DNA of 64,000 nucleotides from GCA-2697345 sp002697345 (lineage in GTDB: Bacteria > Pseudomonadota > Alphaproteobacteria > Rhodobacterales > Rhodobacteraceae), in contig CALSNB010000001.1 in NCBI GenBank assembly GCA_943787605.1, positions 434,001 to 498,000 of the forward strand, written 5' to 3'. This document shows positions 28,457 to 38,319 of the stretch, piece after piece. The notes under the pieces were generated by a model. The model made no database searches, was not told the origin of the DNA, and was given only the letters and a program-made list of their open reading frames with translations. The translations under genes were made by a program, and so were the position numbers. How positions within the stretch are numbered: position 1 is the stretch's first letter; each line of letters begins with the position of its first letter.

Positions 28457-29542
28457 ATGCAAAATATCCGTGCTGAAGTGTTGTTGCCAACTAAAGATTT
28501 GCTTCCAGATATTCCATTTTTCACAAAAGTGCTTGGTATGCGCATGGATGAAATATTTCCTGCCGATGATCCCAGTGTTGCAGTTTTTTCAGGTTTTGGC
28601 TTACGGGTGCGAGTTCAAAAGGGGGCAGATATGGCGCCTGGTGTTTTACGCATTCTTTGTGACGATCCAATTTTAATTGCAGGAGGGAAGACTCAACTTA
28701 TGGCGCCAAATGGCACAAGAATTGACATTGTGGCTCTTGCGTCACCAGTTGTGATGCCTCCAACTACACATGAGTTTGTAGTACGCCGTATGGCCGATCA
28801 GGCGCCTTGGGTAATTGGACGTGCGGGAATGGAGTACCGTGACTTGATCCCCAGCCGCCTTGGTGGATCAATAATTGCCAGCCATATTCGGATTCCAGAC
28901 GGTGGGCCAGTTCCTGATATGGTGCATTTCCACTCAGTCGGTTTTCAATTGATTTATTGTTACAAAGGGTGGGTTGATTTGGTTTATGAGGATCAAGGGC
29001 CACCTTTTCGGTTGCATGCTGGGAATTGTGTGATTCAGCCCCCTGAAATTCGACATCGAGTTTTGTTTGCCAGTGAAAATATTGAAGTTATCGAAATTGG
29101 GGTGCCGGCTGAGCATGTCACGACCATTGATCATGCGTTGAGTTGCCTACCACTGAGTTGCGGCCAGACCGCATCTTTTGAAGGGCAAAAATTTGTGCAT
29201 CATGAAGCACATGATGCAGAATGGCGACCGTTCCGGTTACCAGGTTTTGTTTCACAAGACACAACTATTTCACACAATACGGAAGCTGTGGCTGGTGTGC
29301 AGATTGTAAAACGTGGGATCGGAATGCCGGTTTGGGCTACTCACGATAGCGACATCCATTTTACTTTTGTGTTGCAAGGAACTTTAACGTTAGAGGGCGC
29401 TGATCAGCCGGACCAGGTTTTAGGTGCAGGTGACGCATTTGTGATCCCACCTGGTATGCCCACATGTTATAAGGCTCCATCAGAGGATATTGAATTACTA
29501 GAAGTTAGTTTGCCTGGTGTGTTTGGAACTAAGTTGGTTTAA
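28457..29542 (+). CDS. VOC-bicupin fusion protein
   Basis: The 361-residue protein has an N-terminal VOC (glyoxalase-like) half-domain at about 1-100 (LLPTKDLLPDIPFFTKVLG, APNGTRIDIV). Two cupin domains follow: one near 150-215 (MVHFHSVGFQLIYCYKGWV, LHAGNCVIQPPEIRHR) and one near 290-355 (HFTFVLQGTLTLEG, LGAGDAFVIPPGMPT). Cupin 1 has several candidate metal-binding His. A metal-dependent enzyme or a ring or side-chain dioxygenase is possible, but no specific reaction can be named. It precedes a GMC oxidoreductase by 35 nt on the same strand. Its base composition is clearly richer in G+C than most of the window, which hints at acquisition from another lineage. Confidence 0.8.
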   Translation: MQNIRAEVLLPTKDLLPDIPFFTKVLGMRMDEIFPADDPSVAVFSGFGLRVRVQKGADMAPGVLRILCDDPILIAGGKTQLMAPNGTRIDIVALASPVVMPPTTHEFVVRRMADQAPWVIGRAGMEYRDLIPSRLGGSIIASHIRIPDGGPVPDMVHFHSVGFQLIYCYKGWVDLVYEDQGPPFRLHAGNCVIQPPEIRHRVLFASENIEVIEIGVPAEHVTTIDHALSCLPLSCGQTASFEGQKFVHHEAHDAEWRPFRLPGFVSQDTTISHNTEAVAGVQIVKRGIGMPVWATHDSDIHFTFVLQGTLTLEGADQPDQVLGAGDAFVIPPGMPTCYKAPSEDIELLEVSLPGVFGTKLV

Positions 29543-29577
29543 TTAGAGCTTTTCTTATTGAGTGAATTGAGAGATTT

Positions 29578-31176
29578 ATGGTTAAGTTAACAGAGTACGA
29601 TTATGTAATAGTTGGAGCTGGCTCAGCTGGCTGTGTCCTAGCCAACCGGTTAACAGAAGACCCAAAAATAAAAGTTTTATTAATTGAGGCGGGCGGTTCT
29701 GATAAAAATCTTATGATTCAAATGCCAGCAGCATTTGCAATGGCTGCTAGGAATAAAAAATTTGATTGGGGTTATTTAAGTGAACCTGAGATAAACTGTG
29801 ATAATCGACAAATTTTAGAACACCGAGGCCGAGTTTTAGGTGGCTCTTCTTCAATTAATGGGATGGTTGCTAATCGAGGTAATGCAAAAGATTATGATGA
29901 CTGGGCGCGAGGAGGTTTAAGCGACTGGTCTTATACCAAATGTCTACCTTATTTTCGGAAAATGGAGACCTTTGATAAGGGACCTAATGAATGGAGAGGT
30001 GGCGATGGGCCTCAGTGGATAGAAACAGCAAAAGCAGATCATCCCTTAGATCAAGCATTTCTTAAAGCAGGCAGCCAAGCGGGTTACTCATTTACAAATG
30101 ATCAAAATGGAGAAACGCACGAAGGATTTCATGTGGCACAAAGTTTTACTCGTAGTGGTAAGCGTTGTAGCGCTGCTCGAGCATATCTTTACCCCGCATG
30201 GAATAGGCCTAATTTAGAAGTTGTGACTAATTGTATGGTTAACCGCATAGAGTTCGATGGGCGTCGAGCTGTACGAGTATGTTTAGAGCGAGGTGAACAC
30301 GTTATTAATTATGAGGCAAGTCGGGAAATCATACTCTGTTGCGGTGCTATTAACTCCCCACAGCTTTTAATGCTATCTGGGGTTGGTCGTTCTACACATC
30401 TTAGGGATCATGGTATAACATGTGTTGCCGATGTGCCTGCTGTTGGTGAAAATCTAGAAAATCATGTGATTGCAGCTGTAATGTATGGCTCTCCTTCTGG
30501 AGTTTCCCTTGCTGAACAGCTTAATGGGTGGCGAAAATATAGAGTTGGCCTTCAATGGTTATTATTTAAAAATGGGATTGGAGCCTCAACAATGTCAGAG
30601 ACTGGTTGTTTTTTTAAAAGTTCAGACAGTGTTGAGTATGCAGATTTGCAACATGAATTTTATGCTTTAACTTCATTAATTAATGAAGATATTTCAAATT
30701 TTGGTGGTGGCTTTATGTTCTCAATGGGTTTGATGCGACCTTTAAGTAAAGGTACTATAAGGCTTAAGTCTTCTAACCCAAAAGCTCACCCAGAACTGAA
30801 ATATAATTTCTTTTCTAATTCTCTAGATGAGAAGGCGATGATTGATGGACTTCATAAAACTAGAGAAATGGCCTCTCAGGCTGCATTTGACGGCTTGCGA
30901 ACAGTTGAAACTTCACCGGGACCTTCTGTGAACTCTGATAAAGAGATAAGTTCTTGGTTGAGAGCAAATGCAACAACCGAGTATCATCCTTGTTCAACTT
31001 GTCGAATGGGAACTAATGAAAATTCAGTAACAGATACGAACGGTTTAGTTCATGAAACGGATGGTCTAAGAGTCGTTGATGCCTCAATAATGCCTGGTAA
31101 TGTTACAGCAAATTTGAATGCACCAGTTTTAATGATTGCAGAAAAATTGGCTGATGCTATTAAATTACTCAATTAA
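29578..31176 (+). CDS. GMC family FAD-dependent alcohol oxidoreductase (choline dehydrogenase-like)
   Basis: The 532-residue flavoprotein has FAD-binding GAGSAGC near residue 13, the GMC signature GRVLGGSSSINGM at about 83-95, the second GMC signature GAINSPQLLMLSGVG, and the active-site His in TEYHPCSTCRMG with GNVTANLNAPVLMIAE at the C-terminus. It resembles BetA/AlkJ-type dehydrogenases that oxidise primary alcohols to aldehydes. The exact substrate is unknown; the presence of dddP elsewhere in the window does not by itself make it DddA. It is probably cotranscribed with the VOC-bicupin gene and the GFA gene. Confidence 0.88.
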   Translation: MVKLTEYDYVIVGAGSAGCVLANRLTEDPKIKVLLIEAGGSDKNLMIQMPAAFAMAARNKKFDWGYLSEPEINCDNRQILEHRGRVLGGSSSINGMVANRGNAKDYDDWARGGLSDWSYTKCLPYFRKMETFDKGPNEWRGGDGPQWIETAKADHPLDQAFLKAGSQAGYSFTNDQNGETHEGFHVAQSFTRSGKRCSAARAYLYPAWNRPNLEVVTNCMVNRIEFDGRRAVRVCLERGEHVINYEASREIILCCGAINSPQLLMLSGVGRSTHLRDHGITCVADVPAVGENLENHVIAAVMYGSPSGVSLAEQLNGWRKYRVGLQWLLFKNGIGASTMSETGCFFKSSDSVEYADLQHEFYALTSLINEDISNFGGGFMFSMGLMRPLSKGTIRLKSSNPKAHPELKYNFFSNSLDEKAMIDGLHKTREMASQAAFDGLRTVETSPGPSVNSDKEISSWLRANATTEYHPCSTCRMGTNENSVTDTNGLVHETDGLRVVDASIMPGNVTANLNAPVLMIAEKLADAIKLLN

Positions 31177-31238
31177 ATTATAATCTTAGCGGACCTAATT
31201 TTAAGATTATTTAACAAAGGGTTTAGGAGTATTCTTTT

Positions 31239-31619
31239 ATGATTAAAAATAACAGTACTGTTAGAGTTTCATGCCATTGTGGGTCAATTCAATTAGATGT
31301 TTTTCTAGCGACTGGATTAGAAGAGATAATACGCTGCAACTGCTCTATTTGTAGCAGAGGTAAGGGGTTTGCTATGGTTTGTGTCCCGTCTGAGGATCTA
31401 AAGATCGTAGAAGGAAATGAATCTATAACAGAATATATTTTTAATACTGCGACCTCGCCCCACAACTTCTGTATAGTTTGTGGGATACATACACATCATC
31501 AAAGTAGATCAAGGCCTGATAAAATTTGTATCAATGTTGCCTGCATAGATGAGGTTAATGTAAAAGACTATAATAACGTGATTGATTTTGACGGAATAAA
31601 TCACCCTCGAGATTTATAG
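31239..31619 (+). CDS. GFA / CENP-V family zinc protein
   Basis: The 126-residue protein has the GFA zinc-cysteine pattern: CHCGSIQ near residue 12, CNCSICSRG near 33, and CIVCGIHTHHQ near 79. The family includes Gfa, once thought to speed the reaction of formaldehyde with glutathione. Following a GMC alcohol oxidoreductase after 62 nt, a role in handling the resulting aldehyde is plausible but inferred. Its length is normal for the short family members. Confidence 0.85.
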   Translation: MIKNNSTVRVSCHCGSIQLDVFLATGLEEIIRCNCSICSRGKGFAMVCVPSEDLKIVEGNESITEYIFNTATSPHNFCIVCGIHTHHQSRSRPDKICINVACIDEVNVKDYNNVIDFDGINHPRDL

Positions 31620-31715
31620 TTTTTTAAAAATTTAAAAGCTGTCAAACTTTTTCGTAGAGAATTAATTTTAGCCGGTTAAAGTATGGTTTTCTTATCGAAG
31701 TAACGTTACGATTAC

Positions 31716-32546
31716 TTATGTTCGAGCAAGCCACTTGTTAACAGTATTAAGAAATAATTCTTCTTCTTCAATATATACCCAATGTCCACTGTTTTCAAAA
31801 ATCACAAGTTCTGAGTTATTTATTTTTTTATTTAAAATTTTAGATTGGCTTACTGGTGTGATCCAGTCATGTCGACCACATAGAATTAAAACTGGAACAT
31901 TAATATTGGCCAGTTTCTCTCGCAAATCATATTTTGGCAATAACTCGGAAAATGAGTGTCGAAAAGCTGCTGCATTAGGTACCATATCTTTTGCTGCTTC
32001 TGAAAACTTATCTTCAAAAAGGTGGAAGTCCTTAAAATATAAGGGTGCTAAAATTGTTAATAATTCAATAAATTCGTCATCAGTTGCACAGTTCCCGCTC
32101 AGCATCTTATCTACAGCATCCATCAAATGCGGAGCGCGAGTTTCAGCAATTTTCCGAGCTTCTCCCAGACCTGTTCCAGATGGTGTTGTAGTTATTAAAA
32201 TTAACCGTCGTAAATTTTTAGGATAGCGTAAAGCGTACTCCAATCCTGTGATTCCTCCGTAGGAGTGACCGATGACCGTTAAATTCTTATGATCTAAAGC
32301 GATCCGTAAATTTTCAGCATCAGCTGCCAAGTTTTCATGTGTAAGGGTTTCTATTTCTGGAAATGAAGAACGCCCATTACACCTATGATCGTAATAAATC
32401 AGTTCCAGTTGATTGGAGAGTTTGTTAAATCCAGAGTTTAAAAAAGTAGTATGATCTGCCCCAAGGCCGCCATGCATGACTAAGGCAGGGTCTCCGAAGC
32501 CTTCAATATGGTAGTAAAGAGTCACATCATTAAGATTAATTTCCAT
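31716..32546 (-). CDS. alpha/beta hydrolase, proline iminopeptidase-like
   Basis: The 276-residue enzyme has the oxyanion-hole motif VMHGGLG at 23-29, the nucleophile elbow GHSYGG with Ser95, the acid in LCGRHDWITP and the His in NSGHWVYIEEE. The DHRCNGRSS stretch is seen in proline iminopeptidases and related hydrolases. The substrate is unknown. It is convergent with the GFA gene and follows the ABC exporter on its own strand after about 150 nt. Confidence 0.88.
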   Translation of the reverse strand: MEINLNDVTLYYHIEGFGDPALVMHGGLGADHTTFLNSGFNKLSNQLELIYYDHRCNGRSSFPEIETLTHENLAADAENLRIALDHKNLTVIGHSYGGITGLEYALRYPKNLRRLILITTTPSGTGLGEARKIAETRAPHLMDAVDKMLSGNCATDDEFIELLTILAPLYFKDFHLFEDKFSEAAKDMVPNAAAFRHSFSELLPKYDLREKLANINVPVLILCGRHDWITPVSQSKILNKKINNSELVIFENSGHWVYIEEEELFLNTVNKWLART

Positions 32547-32702
32547 ATTAAAAATTCTCCTGTGATTAACTAGAGTAGTTTTTAGTTATGTCATTTCACT
32601 TTATTACAAAGCGTATTAATTATTTTTATAATATGTATATTAATGTTTTTAACAAACTTTTAAGTCTAAATATTTTATACAAGGCCGAGTTACCTCTTTA
32701 AG

Positions 32703-34539
32703 TTACTTTTCCTGAATATTAATGAACCCACCTGATTGACGCTTCCAAAACCCTTCATAGAGCCCTTTTTTAGACAATAAGTCTTGGTGTGACCCACTTT
32801 CAATAATAGAGCCATTATCCATAACAAATATTTTATCCATCTGAGAAATAGTAGAAAGACGATGTGCAATTGCAATAACAGTTTTACCTTCCATCATCCC
32901 GTACAGAGTCTTTTGTATCTCAGCTTCTACCTCACTGTCTAAGGCACTGGTAGCTTCATCCATCATTAGGATGGGTGCATTTTTTAAGATAGCTCTGGCC
33001 AAAGTGATGCGTTGTCGTTCCCCTCCAGAAAGCTTAACCCCTCGTTCTCCTACATGAGCGTCATACCCTGAACGACCCTCCATGTCTGTTAAATTTAAAA
33101 TAAAATTATGTGCTTCTGCTTGTTTCGCAGCCTTAATCATTTCTTCATCACCGGAATTTTCCTCGGCCATATATAATATTCTCACGTATTGATCTGTGGA
33201 GTAAAGAGCCTTCTTGTTGAACCATTCCAATTTGTTTTCGCAAGCTATCCTGCGTCACATTTGATAGGCTTTGGCCGTCTATAAGAATTTGCCCTGTCTC
33301 TATGTCGTAAAATCTAAGGAGTAACTTTAATAAGGTGGATTTTCCTGCCCCAGAACGACCAACTAATCCAACTTTTTCTCCTGGTTGTATTGTTAACGAT
33401 ACATTTTTAAGCCCACCACTTTTCTGGCCATAATGATGTGAAACACTCTGAATTTCAATTTTTCCATGGGAAATTTTTAATGGTTCTGCTTTTGGAGCAT
33501 CCACCATTTCTATGGGATGTGAGATAGTTTCCATTCCTTCTGAAACTACTCCTAATTGACGAAAAAATGATGAAAGAGCCCACATAATCCAGCCTGTCAT
33601 TGAATTTAGGCGTAAAGTAAGAGCAGAGGCAGCAACAACTACCCCGATACTTACTTCGCCAAGTGACCATAGAAGTAAAGCCCAACCAACTACGCCGACG
33701 ATTAGTAAACCATTAAGGATTACTAAACCTATCTCCATAATAGTTGAAATTCGCATCTCAGTTTGAAAAGTGATCCTAGTAGCCTCAATCGCTTCTTTTG
33801 CATAGGTAAGTTCCTCATTCCCCTGTGCAAACATTTTTACTGAATGTATATTTGTATACGCGTCAACTACTCTACCAGTAACGGTGGAGCGTGCATCTGA
33901 TGCTGCTCTTGAAGCGGGTCCGACACGTTGAACTGTCCACCGTGTAAGTAAAAAATATAGAAAAAACCAAATTAAAAGAGGTACTGAAAGTCTCCAATCT
34001 GCCTGAATTAGTAAGATCCATGCCCCTAAAAGGTAAGCTAACGAAAATGTTATAGCATCAAAGATTTGAAAGACAGCCTCACCAGCGGCAGGAGGTGTTT
34101 GCATAATTCTATTGGCTATCCTGCCTGCAAAGTCATTTTCAAACCAACCCACTGACTGACGCAAAACGTGTCTGTGTGCACGCCAACGGTAGAGTGTACC
34201 ATAATTGGGAAGAATTGTATTATTCATCAAAGCAACATTGATTATATTAATAGTTGGACGTAAAAAAACTATAAAAACTGCCAATATAATTAAAAACTTA
34301 CCATGCTGGATCCAAACTTGTGCTGGATTATCTGGCAAAATATCAATGACATATCCCATATAATAAATTAGGATTAATTCTACAAATGCTACGATAGTAG
34401 AGGTTATAGCAGCCCAGAAAAATACTTTTTTAAATGGTTGGGAATATTCCCACATAAAAGAAAAAAGCTTAGTTGGAGGTGTATCCGTTTGTGGATACTC
34501 AGAATAGGGGTCAACCAGATTTTCAAAAAAGCGAAACAT
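32703..34539 (-). CDS. ABC exporter half-transporter, TMD-NBD fusion (one frameshift)
   Basis: The first frame, 34539 to about 33165, gives six membrane segments and the front of the nucleotide-binding domain, with Walker A GLVGRSGAGKST and Q-loop MVQQEG. One extra A in an AAAA run near 33165 breaks it; without that base it continues NSGDEEMIKAAKQAEAH, signature KLSGGERQRI, Walker B PILMMDEATSALD and H-loop AIAHRLSTIS. The joined protein has about 611 residues, normal for MsbA/LmrA-type type IV exporters, which work as dimers. The transported compound is unknown. The shift is very likely a sequencing error, as all catalytic motifs are intact. Confidence 0.9.
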
Positions 34540-34877
34540 AATACTCTCAAATTAGAAATAAAAACTATTTTAGGAACACCTAGTTGGGCTTAATTTAAAA
34601 AATAGAATGAAACAACTGATTTGTAACCGAAGTGTATTTATTTATAGATTCTCGTTTATGGCTATTTACTAAGAAACCACTGGAAGAAACAAAGATTGAC
34701 AGAGGTCTTAGTTATTATTTAAACTCATTTTATAAGAGGTTGGATAGATAGGTTAATGCATTCTACTCTAGGAAATCCAATAACAAAAAAGAGGGCGTTT
34801 GGCTGTTACTATACTTAAATAATAATAAATTTATTTATGATACTAGCTTTAAAATTATTAAATGAAAGGAATATAAA
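34540..34877 (+). promoter_or_regulatory. ABC exporter-cupin intergenic region with a possible promoter
   Basis: No gene was recognised in these 338 bases. A TTGACA at 34696-34701 with TTTAAA 16 nt further on (34718-34723) is a possible sigma-70 promoter for the cupin, about 150 nt before its start codon. AAGGAA just before 34878 serves as ribosome site. The promoter call is uncertain because the region is AT-rich. Confidence 0.3.
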
Positions 34878-35249
34878 ATGGCAAATCTGTACTCAAAAAA
34901 TTTCAGCAATGCGGATGAAGTAAAAGAACCTCCAAAAGCAAGAGTGGAGATCGTTAAGTTGGGTAATGTAAATGCTACTAAGTTAGTTGTTCAACCTGGC
35001 TGGGTTTGGTCTGAGTGTATTAAGCCCATAGTTGGTGGGCATAGCTGTCAGGCTGGACATATTGGAGTAGTTATATCTGGGCGTTTAGGTTGTTCGCATG
35101 ATGATGGATCAAAAATAGAAGTTGGACCAGGTGATGCATATTACTTTGCACCAGGTCATGATGGTTGGGTGATTGGTGACGAGCAGTGCGTAATGTTTGA
35201 GTTTGTCGAAGGTGGTAAAGACTTTGGTCCTTGGACTTCAGCTAATTAA
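34878..35249 (+). CDS. small single-domain cupin protein
   Basis: The 123-residue protein contains one cupin barrel: GHIGVVISGRLGCSHDDG for motif 1 and VGPGDAYYFAPGHDGWVIG for motif 2, with His and Glu candidates for a metal site. Such proteins often are ligand-binding or detoxifying enzymes, but no function can be assigned. It stands alone, with long non-coding stretches on both sides. AAGGAA is a good ribosome site. Confidence 0.8.
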   Translation: MANLYSKNFSNADEVKEPPKARVEIVKLGNVNATKLVVQPGWVWSECIKPIVGGHSCQAGHIGVVISGRLGCSHDDGSKIEVGPGDAYYFAPGHDGWVIGDEQCVMFEFVEGGKDFGPWTSAN

Positions 35250-35586
35250 ATAAAAATCTTTATTAACGTGGGAGGTCTGTGTGTAATTAGTATTCCGATC
35301 TCCCCGCTAATAGTCTAAAATTATTATAGATGGTAAATCTATTTTGTGAGATTCATTTTGTTAGACGTAAATAAAATTTATGCGTGCCAAAATAATCCAC
35401 AGTAGGTCCTCTAATCTTTCACTGTTTATTGCGATTGGATATTTCTTTAAACTATCCTTTTTGTGTCATTAAGAATTAATTCAAAAATATTTTACTTTAT
35501 CGGCATAATATTATTTGTTTTCTAATTCTTTAAAAACACAATTAGTTTAGTTAAATAAACTCTAATATGAATTTGACTTAGGTTTA
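35250..35586. other. intergenic region, one 8-bp hairpin
   Basis: No gene was recognised. Arms GGGAGGTC (35270-35277) and GATCTCCC (35297-35304) can form an 8-bp stem with one G-T pair and a 19-nt loop shortly after the cupin stop. There is no T run, so it is not a classic intrinsic terminator; it could protect the 3' end of the cupin mRNA. Confidence 0.25.
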
Positions 35587-35717
35587 TTATACTTTCTTTT
35601 GCGAAATTGTGACATTAGGTTTACCAACGCCTGAATTCGCTGTTACCGATACTTTTAATTTCTCTTTTTTGGTTTTTTGATCTCTTTATTACTGCGGTTA
35701 TTATTGCCTTTTCCCAT
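35587..35717 (-). CDS. conserved small basic protein, 43 residues (one frameshift)
   Basis: ATG 35717 has a strong GAGGAAA ribosome site and starts MGKGNNNRSNKEIKKPKK. One base is missing from a run of A near 35650; restoring it gives EKLKVSVTANSGVGKPN and VTISQKKV before the stop at 35587-35589. Small Lys-rich proteins starting MGKGNN.R.NKE.KKPK are, from memory, widespread in alphaproteobacteria as uncharacterised proteins. No function is known to me. It lies alone between the cupin and recQ, on the opposite strand, and has its own leader of about 100 nt. Confidence 0.65.
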
Positions 35718-35920
35718 TGAAGTTTCCTCGCGTTGGCAGCGCCATTTTTGGACTGCGATTAATCCACTGGTCTCCTAAAAGAGGAGTCCTATGGCTTGAT
35801 AATTATTTTAACCCGCTTGAATTTTTGACGGGATGAAGTCTTCACAAGCTAATGGTGCCAAACTTAGTATCATTTGTCGAAACAATTCTTTTAACTTGGG
35901 TGGTTTATAGTTAGTAGCAA

Positions 35921-37729
35921 GTGATGAATCATCTCATAAATAACGACTTAAATTGTAAGTTAAAGAATTTCTTTGGCTACGATAGTTTTAGGCCCGGCCA
36001 GTTAGAGATTATTCAACATTTATTGAACGGTGAAGATGTACTTGCTGTGATGCCTACGGGAGCGGGAAAATCACTCTGTTTTCAACTTCCAGCACTGATA
36101 CAAAACTTCAAAACAATAATTATTTCACCATTGGTTGCTTTGATGAATGATCAAACAGCTGCGCTTCGTGATTTAGGAGTAGAAGTAGAACTTATTCATT
36201 CTGGTAGAGATTATGAGGAAAATGCACAATCATGGAGAAACTTTGCTACAGGAGATGTAAAAATTCTCTATATGAGTCCTGAAAGACTTATGCAGACGCG
36301 TATGCTGGCGGCTTTAGATTCTCTAGATATTGGAATGTTTGTAGTTGATGAGGCGCATTGTATTTCCAAATGGGGAGCTGGATTTCGACCAGATTATGAG
36401 GCTCTTTCAAGGTTGAGAGTGTTATTTCCAAAGACTATTTTGGCCGCATTTACGGCAACTGCAGACCAAGCTACCAGAGTAGATATTAATCAAAAGCTAA
36501 GCGGCGGTAGCGCAAGACAAATTTTGAAAGGATTTGGCAGAGATAATCTCTCACTTGCGATTTATCCCAAGAAAGAACTTAAGAAGAACCTAATTGAATA
36601 TCTTAACCAAAAAGTTCACCAGAGTGGGATAGTTTACTGTCTGTCAAGAAATGAGACAGATGAGATTGCAGGGTACCTAAATAAGGAGGGATTTAATGCA
36701 ATTTCCTATCATGCTGGAAAAACTACTGAATATAGAAACTCGGCTCAAGATAGATTTATGACAGAAGATGGTTTGATAATGGTGGCTACAATAGCTTTTG
36801 GGATGGGAATTGATAAATCTGATATTAGGTTCGTTATCCATGCAAGCTTACCCGGGAGTATTGAGGCTTATTATCAGGAAATTGGGAGGGCTGGTCGCGA
36901 TGGTAAGCCTGCTGATACAGTTTTGTTTTTTGGACTTTCAGATTTAATTAAAAGACAAAGAATGATTTTTGAGGGAGAGGGAGCTGATCAATTTAAAGTT
37001 TTAGAATATAAAAGATTAGAAGCACTAACAGGCTATTGTGAAACTGTAAAATGTAGAAAAGTGGTGCTACTTTCATATTTTGATGAGGAAAGTGTGCCTT
37101 GTGGTAACTGCGATAACTGCGTGACACCCCCCATAGTTGAGGATCATACTACTCAAGCAATAATAATTCTCTCTGCAATTAAGCAAACTGGTGAGTTTTT
37201 TGGAACCAGTCATATCATTGATCTCGTTCGAGGATCTGAGACAGCAAAAATAAAAGAAAAAGGGCACAGTAGCCTGGAGTCCTTTGGAAAGGGGGCACGA
37301 TACTCTAAGTCATTTTTTCAAGGTCTTATTCGTCAACTCATCTCTTCTGGTATTTTGAGAGTAAATTTAGAAAGATTTGGTGCGGTTCAGCTAATGCAAA
37401 ATGCTGACAAAATTGTTGAAGGTCGAGAACAATTTTTTGCGCGTGCACATGTAGAACGAAGTTCTACAAAAACTATTAGTCCTAATACTGGAAGGGTGAT
37501 TGAGGAAGGGCCTGAAGCAATCCTATTTCAATCATTAAAAGCACTACGTTTGGAAATTGCCAGAGTAAAAGGTGTGCCAGCATACGTAGTTTTTTCTGAT
37601 CGTACACTTCAAGATATGTCTGTCAAAAAACCGAAAACAAAGAGTGACTTTCTTTTAGTAACAGGGGTTGGAAATAAAAAAATGAGCGAGTATTATGATA
37701 GCTTCTCTGAGTTACTTAAATTATTTTAG
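35921..37729 (+). CDS. recQ: RecQ family ATP-dependent DNA helicase
   Basis: This 602-residue 3'-5' helicase acts in recombination and repair. Motif I is MPTGAGKS, motif II is DEAH (VVDEAHCIS), motif VI is QEIGRAGRDG. The zinc site is Cys in GYCETVKC and CGNCDNC; a winged-helix domain and an HRDC domain (about 525-600) follow. The aromatic-rich loop after DEAH reads KWGAGFRPDY, where E. coli has QWGHDFRPEY, so the His that couples DNA binding to ATP hydrolysis is replaced by Ala. Its length matches E. coli RecQ. A HutD gene follows after 8 nt. Confidence 0.93.
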   Translation: MMNHLINNDLNCKLKNFFGYDSFRPGQLEIIQHLLNGEDVLAVMPTGAGKSLCFQLPALIQNFKTIIISPLVALMNDQTAALRDLGVEVELIHSGRDYEENAQSWRNFATGDVKILYMSPERLMQTRMLAALDSLDIGMFVVDEAHCISKWGAGFRPDYEALSRLRVLFPKTILAAFTATADQATRVDINQKLSGGSARQILKGFGRDNLSLAIYPKKELKKNLIEYLNQKVHQSGIVYCLSRNETDEIAGYLNKEGFNAISYHAGKTTEYRNSAQDRFMTEDGLIMVATIAFGMGIDKSDIRFVIHASLPGSIEAYYQEIGRAGRDGKPADTVLFFGLSDLIKRQRMIFEGEGADQFKVLEYKRLEALTGYCETVKCRKVVLLSYFDEESVPCGNCDNCVTPPIVEDHTTQAIIILSAIKQTGEFFGTSHIIDLVRGSETAKIKEKGHSSLESFGKGARYSKSFFQGLIRQLISSGILRVNLERFGAVQLMQNADKIVEGREQFFARAHVERSSTKTISPNTGRVIEEGPEAILFQSLKALRLEIARVKGVPAYVVFSDRTLQDMSVKKPKTKSDFLLVTGVGNKKMSEYYDSFSELLKLF

Positions 37730-37767
37730 ATTAACAGTTGTTGTTTAGTTGTGGGAGTTCGTTTTCA

Positions 37768-38319
37768 GTGTTCAAAATACTTTCCCCCGGTAAGTTCATC
37801 TCTAGTTCTTGGAAAAATGGGGGAGGGATAACTCGTGAAATTGCGCGCTCGCACCCGGGTGATGACTGGGTTTGGAGAATTAGTATTGCAGAAGTTACAA
37901 CTGACGGGCCTTTTTCAAAGTTTGATGGGATGTCACGTATTCTTACTGTTATAGAAGGTAAAGGTGTGGATTTAAAAAGTTCTGACGGTGTAATAGCCGC
38001 TCGGCTTTTAAAACCAGTATTTTTTTCGGGTGAAACGGATATTTTAAGCAACCTTGTGAATGGGGAAATCAAAGATCTAAATATAATTTTTGATCACACT
38101 AAGATAACGGCAGAAGTGAATCTTTTAAAGGGACCTATGATTAAAAATATAGGTGTTGGTGGGTTTGGGTTTTTAGCTCTGGGAGGACATATTTTTGCGG
38201 GATCCCAGTTACTTAAGGTTGGAGAGTTTGTTTTAGGATCTAACATCTCTTTAAATCTTAATACTGGAGGTTATGGATTGTGGGTTTCTTTATGTGAAAA
38301 GGTCCTACCCAAAGTCTAA
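37768..38319 (+). CDS. HutD family protein
   Basis: The 183-residue HutD-like cupin-fold protein is recognised by SSWKNGGGITREIARSHP, WRISIAEVTTDGPFS and the FDGMSRILTVIEGKG stretch. HutD is often encoded with histidine utilisation genes and is thought to regulate or limit that pathway, but no other hut gene is here. GTG 37768 with GGGAG about 10 nt upstream was chosen; the frame is open from TTG 37738. Confidence 0.82.
   Translation: MFKILSPGKFISSSWKNGGGITREIARSHPGDDWVWRISIAEVTTDGPFSKFDGMSRILTVIEGKGVDLKSSDGVIAARLLKPVFFSGETDILSNLVNGEIKDLNIIFDHTKITAEVNLLKGPMIKNIGVGGFGFLALGGHIFAGSQLLKVGEFVLGSNISLNLNTGGYGLWVSLCEKVLPKV

Noticed and set aside
35374..35472. Thirty-codon frame between the small cupin and the basic protein
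   Set aside because: No ribosome site and no recognisable sequence; expected by chance in AT-rich DNA.
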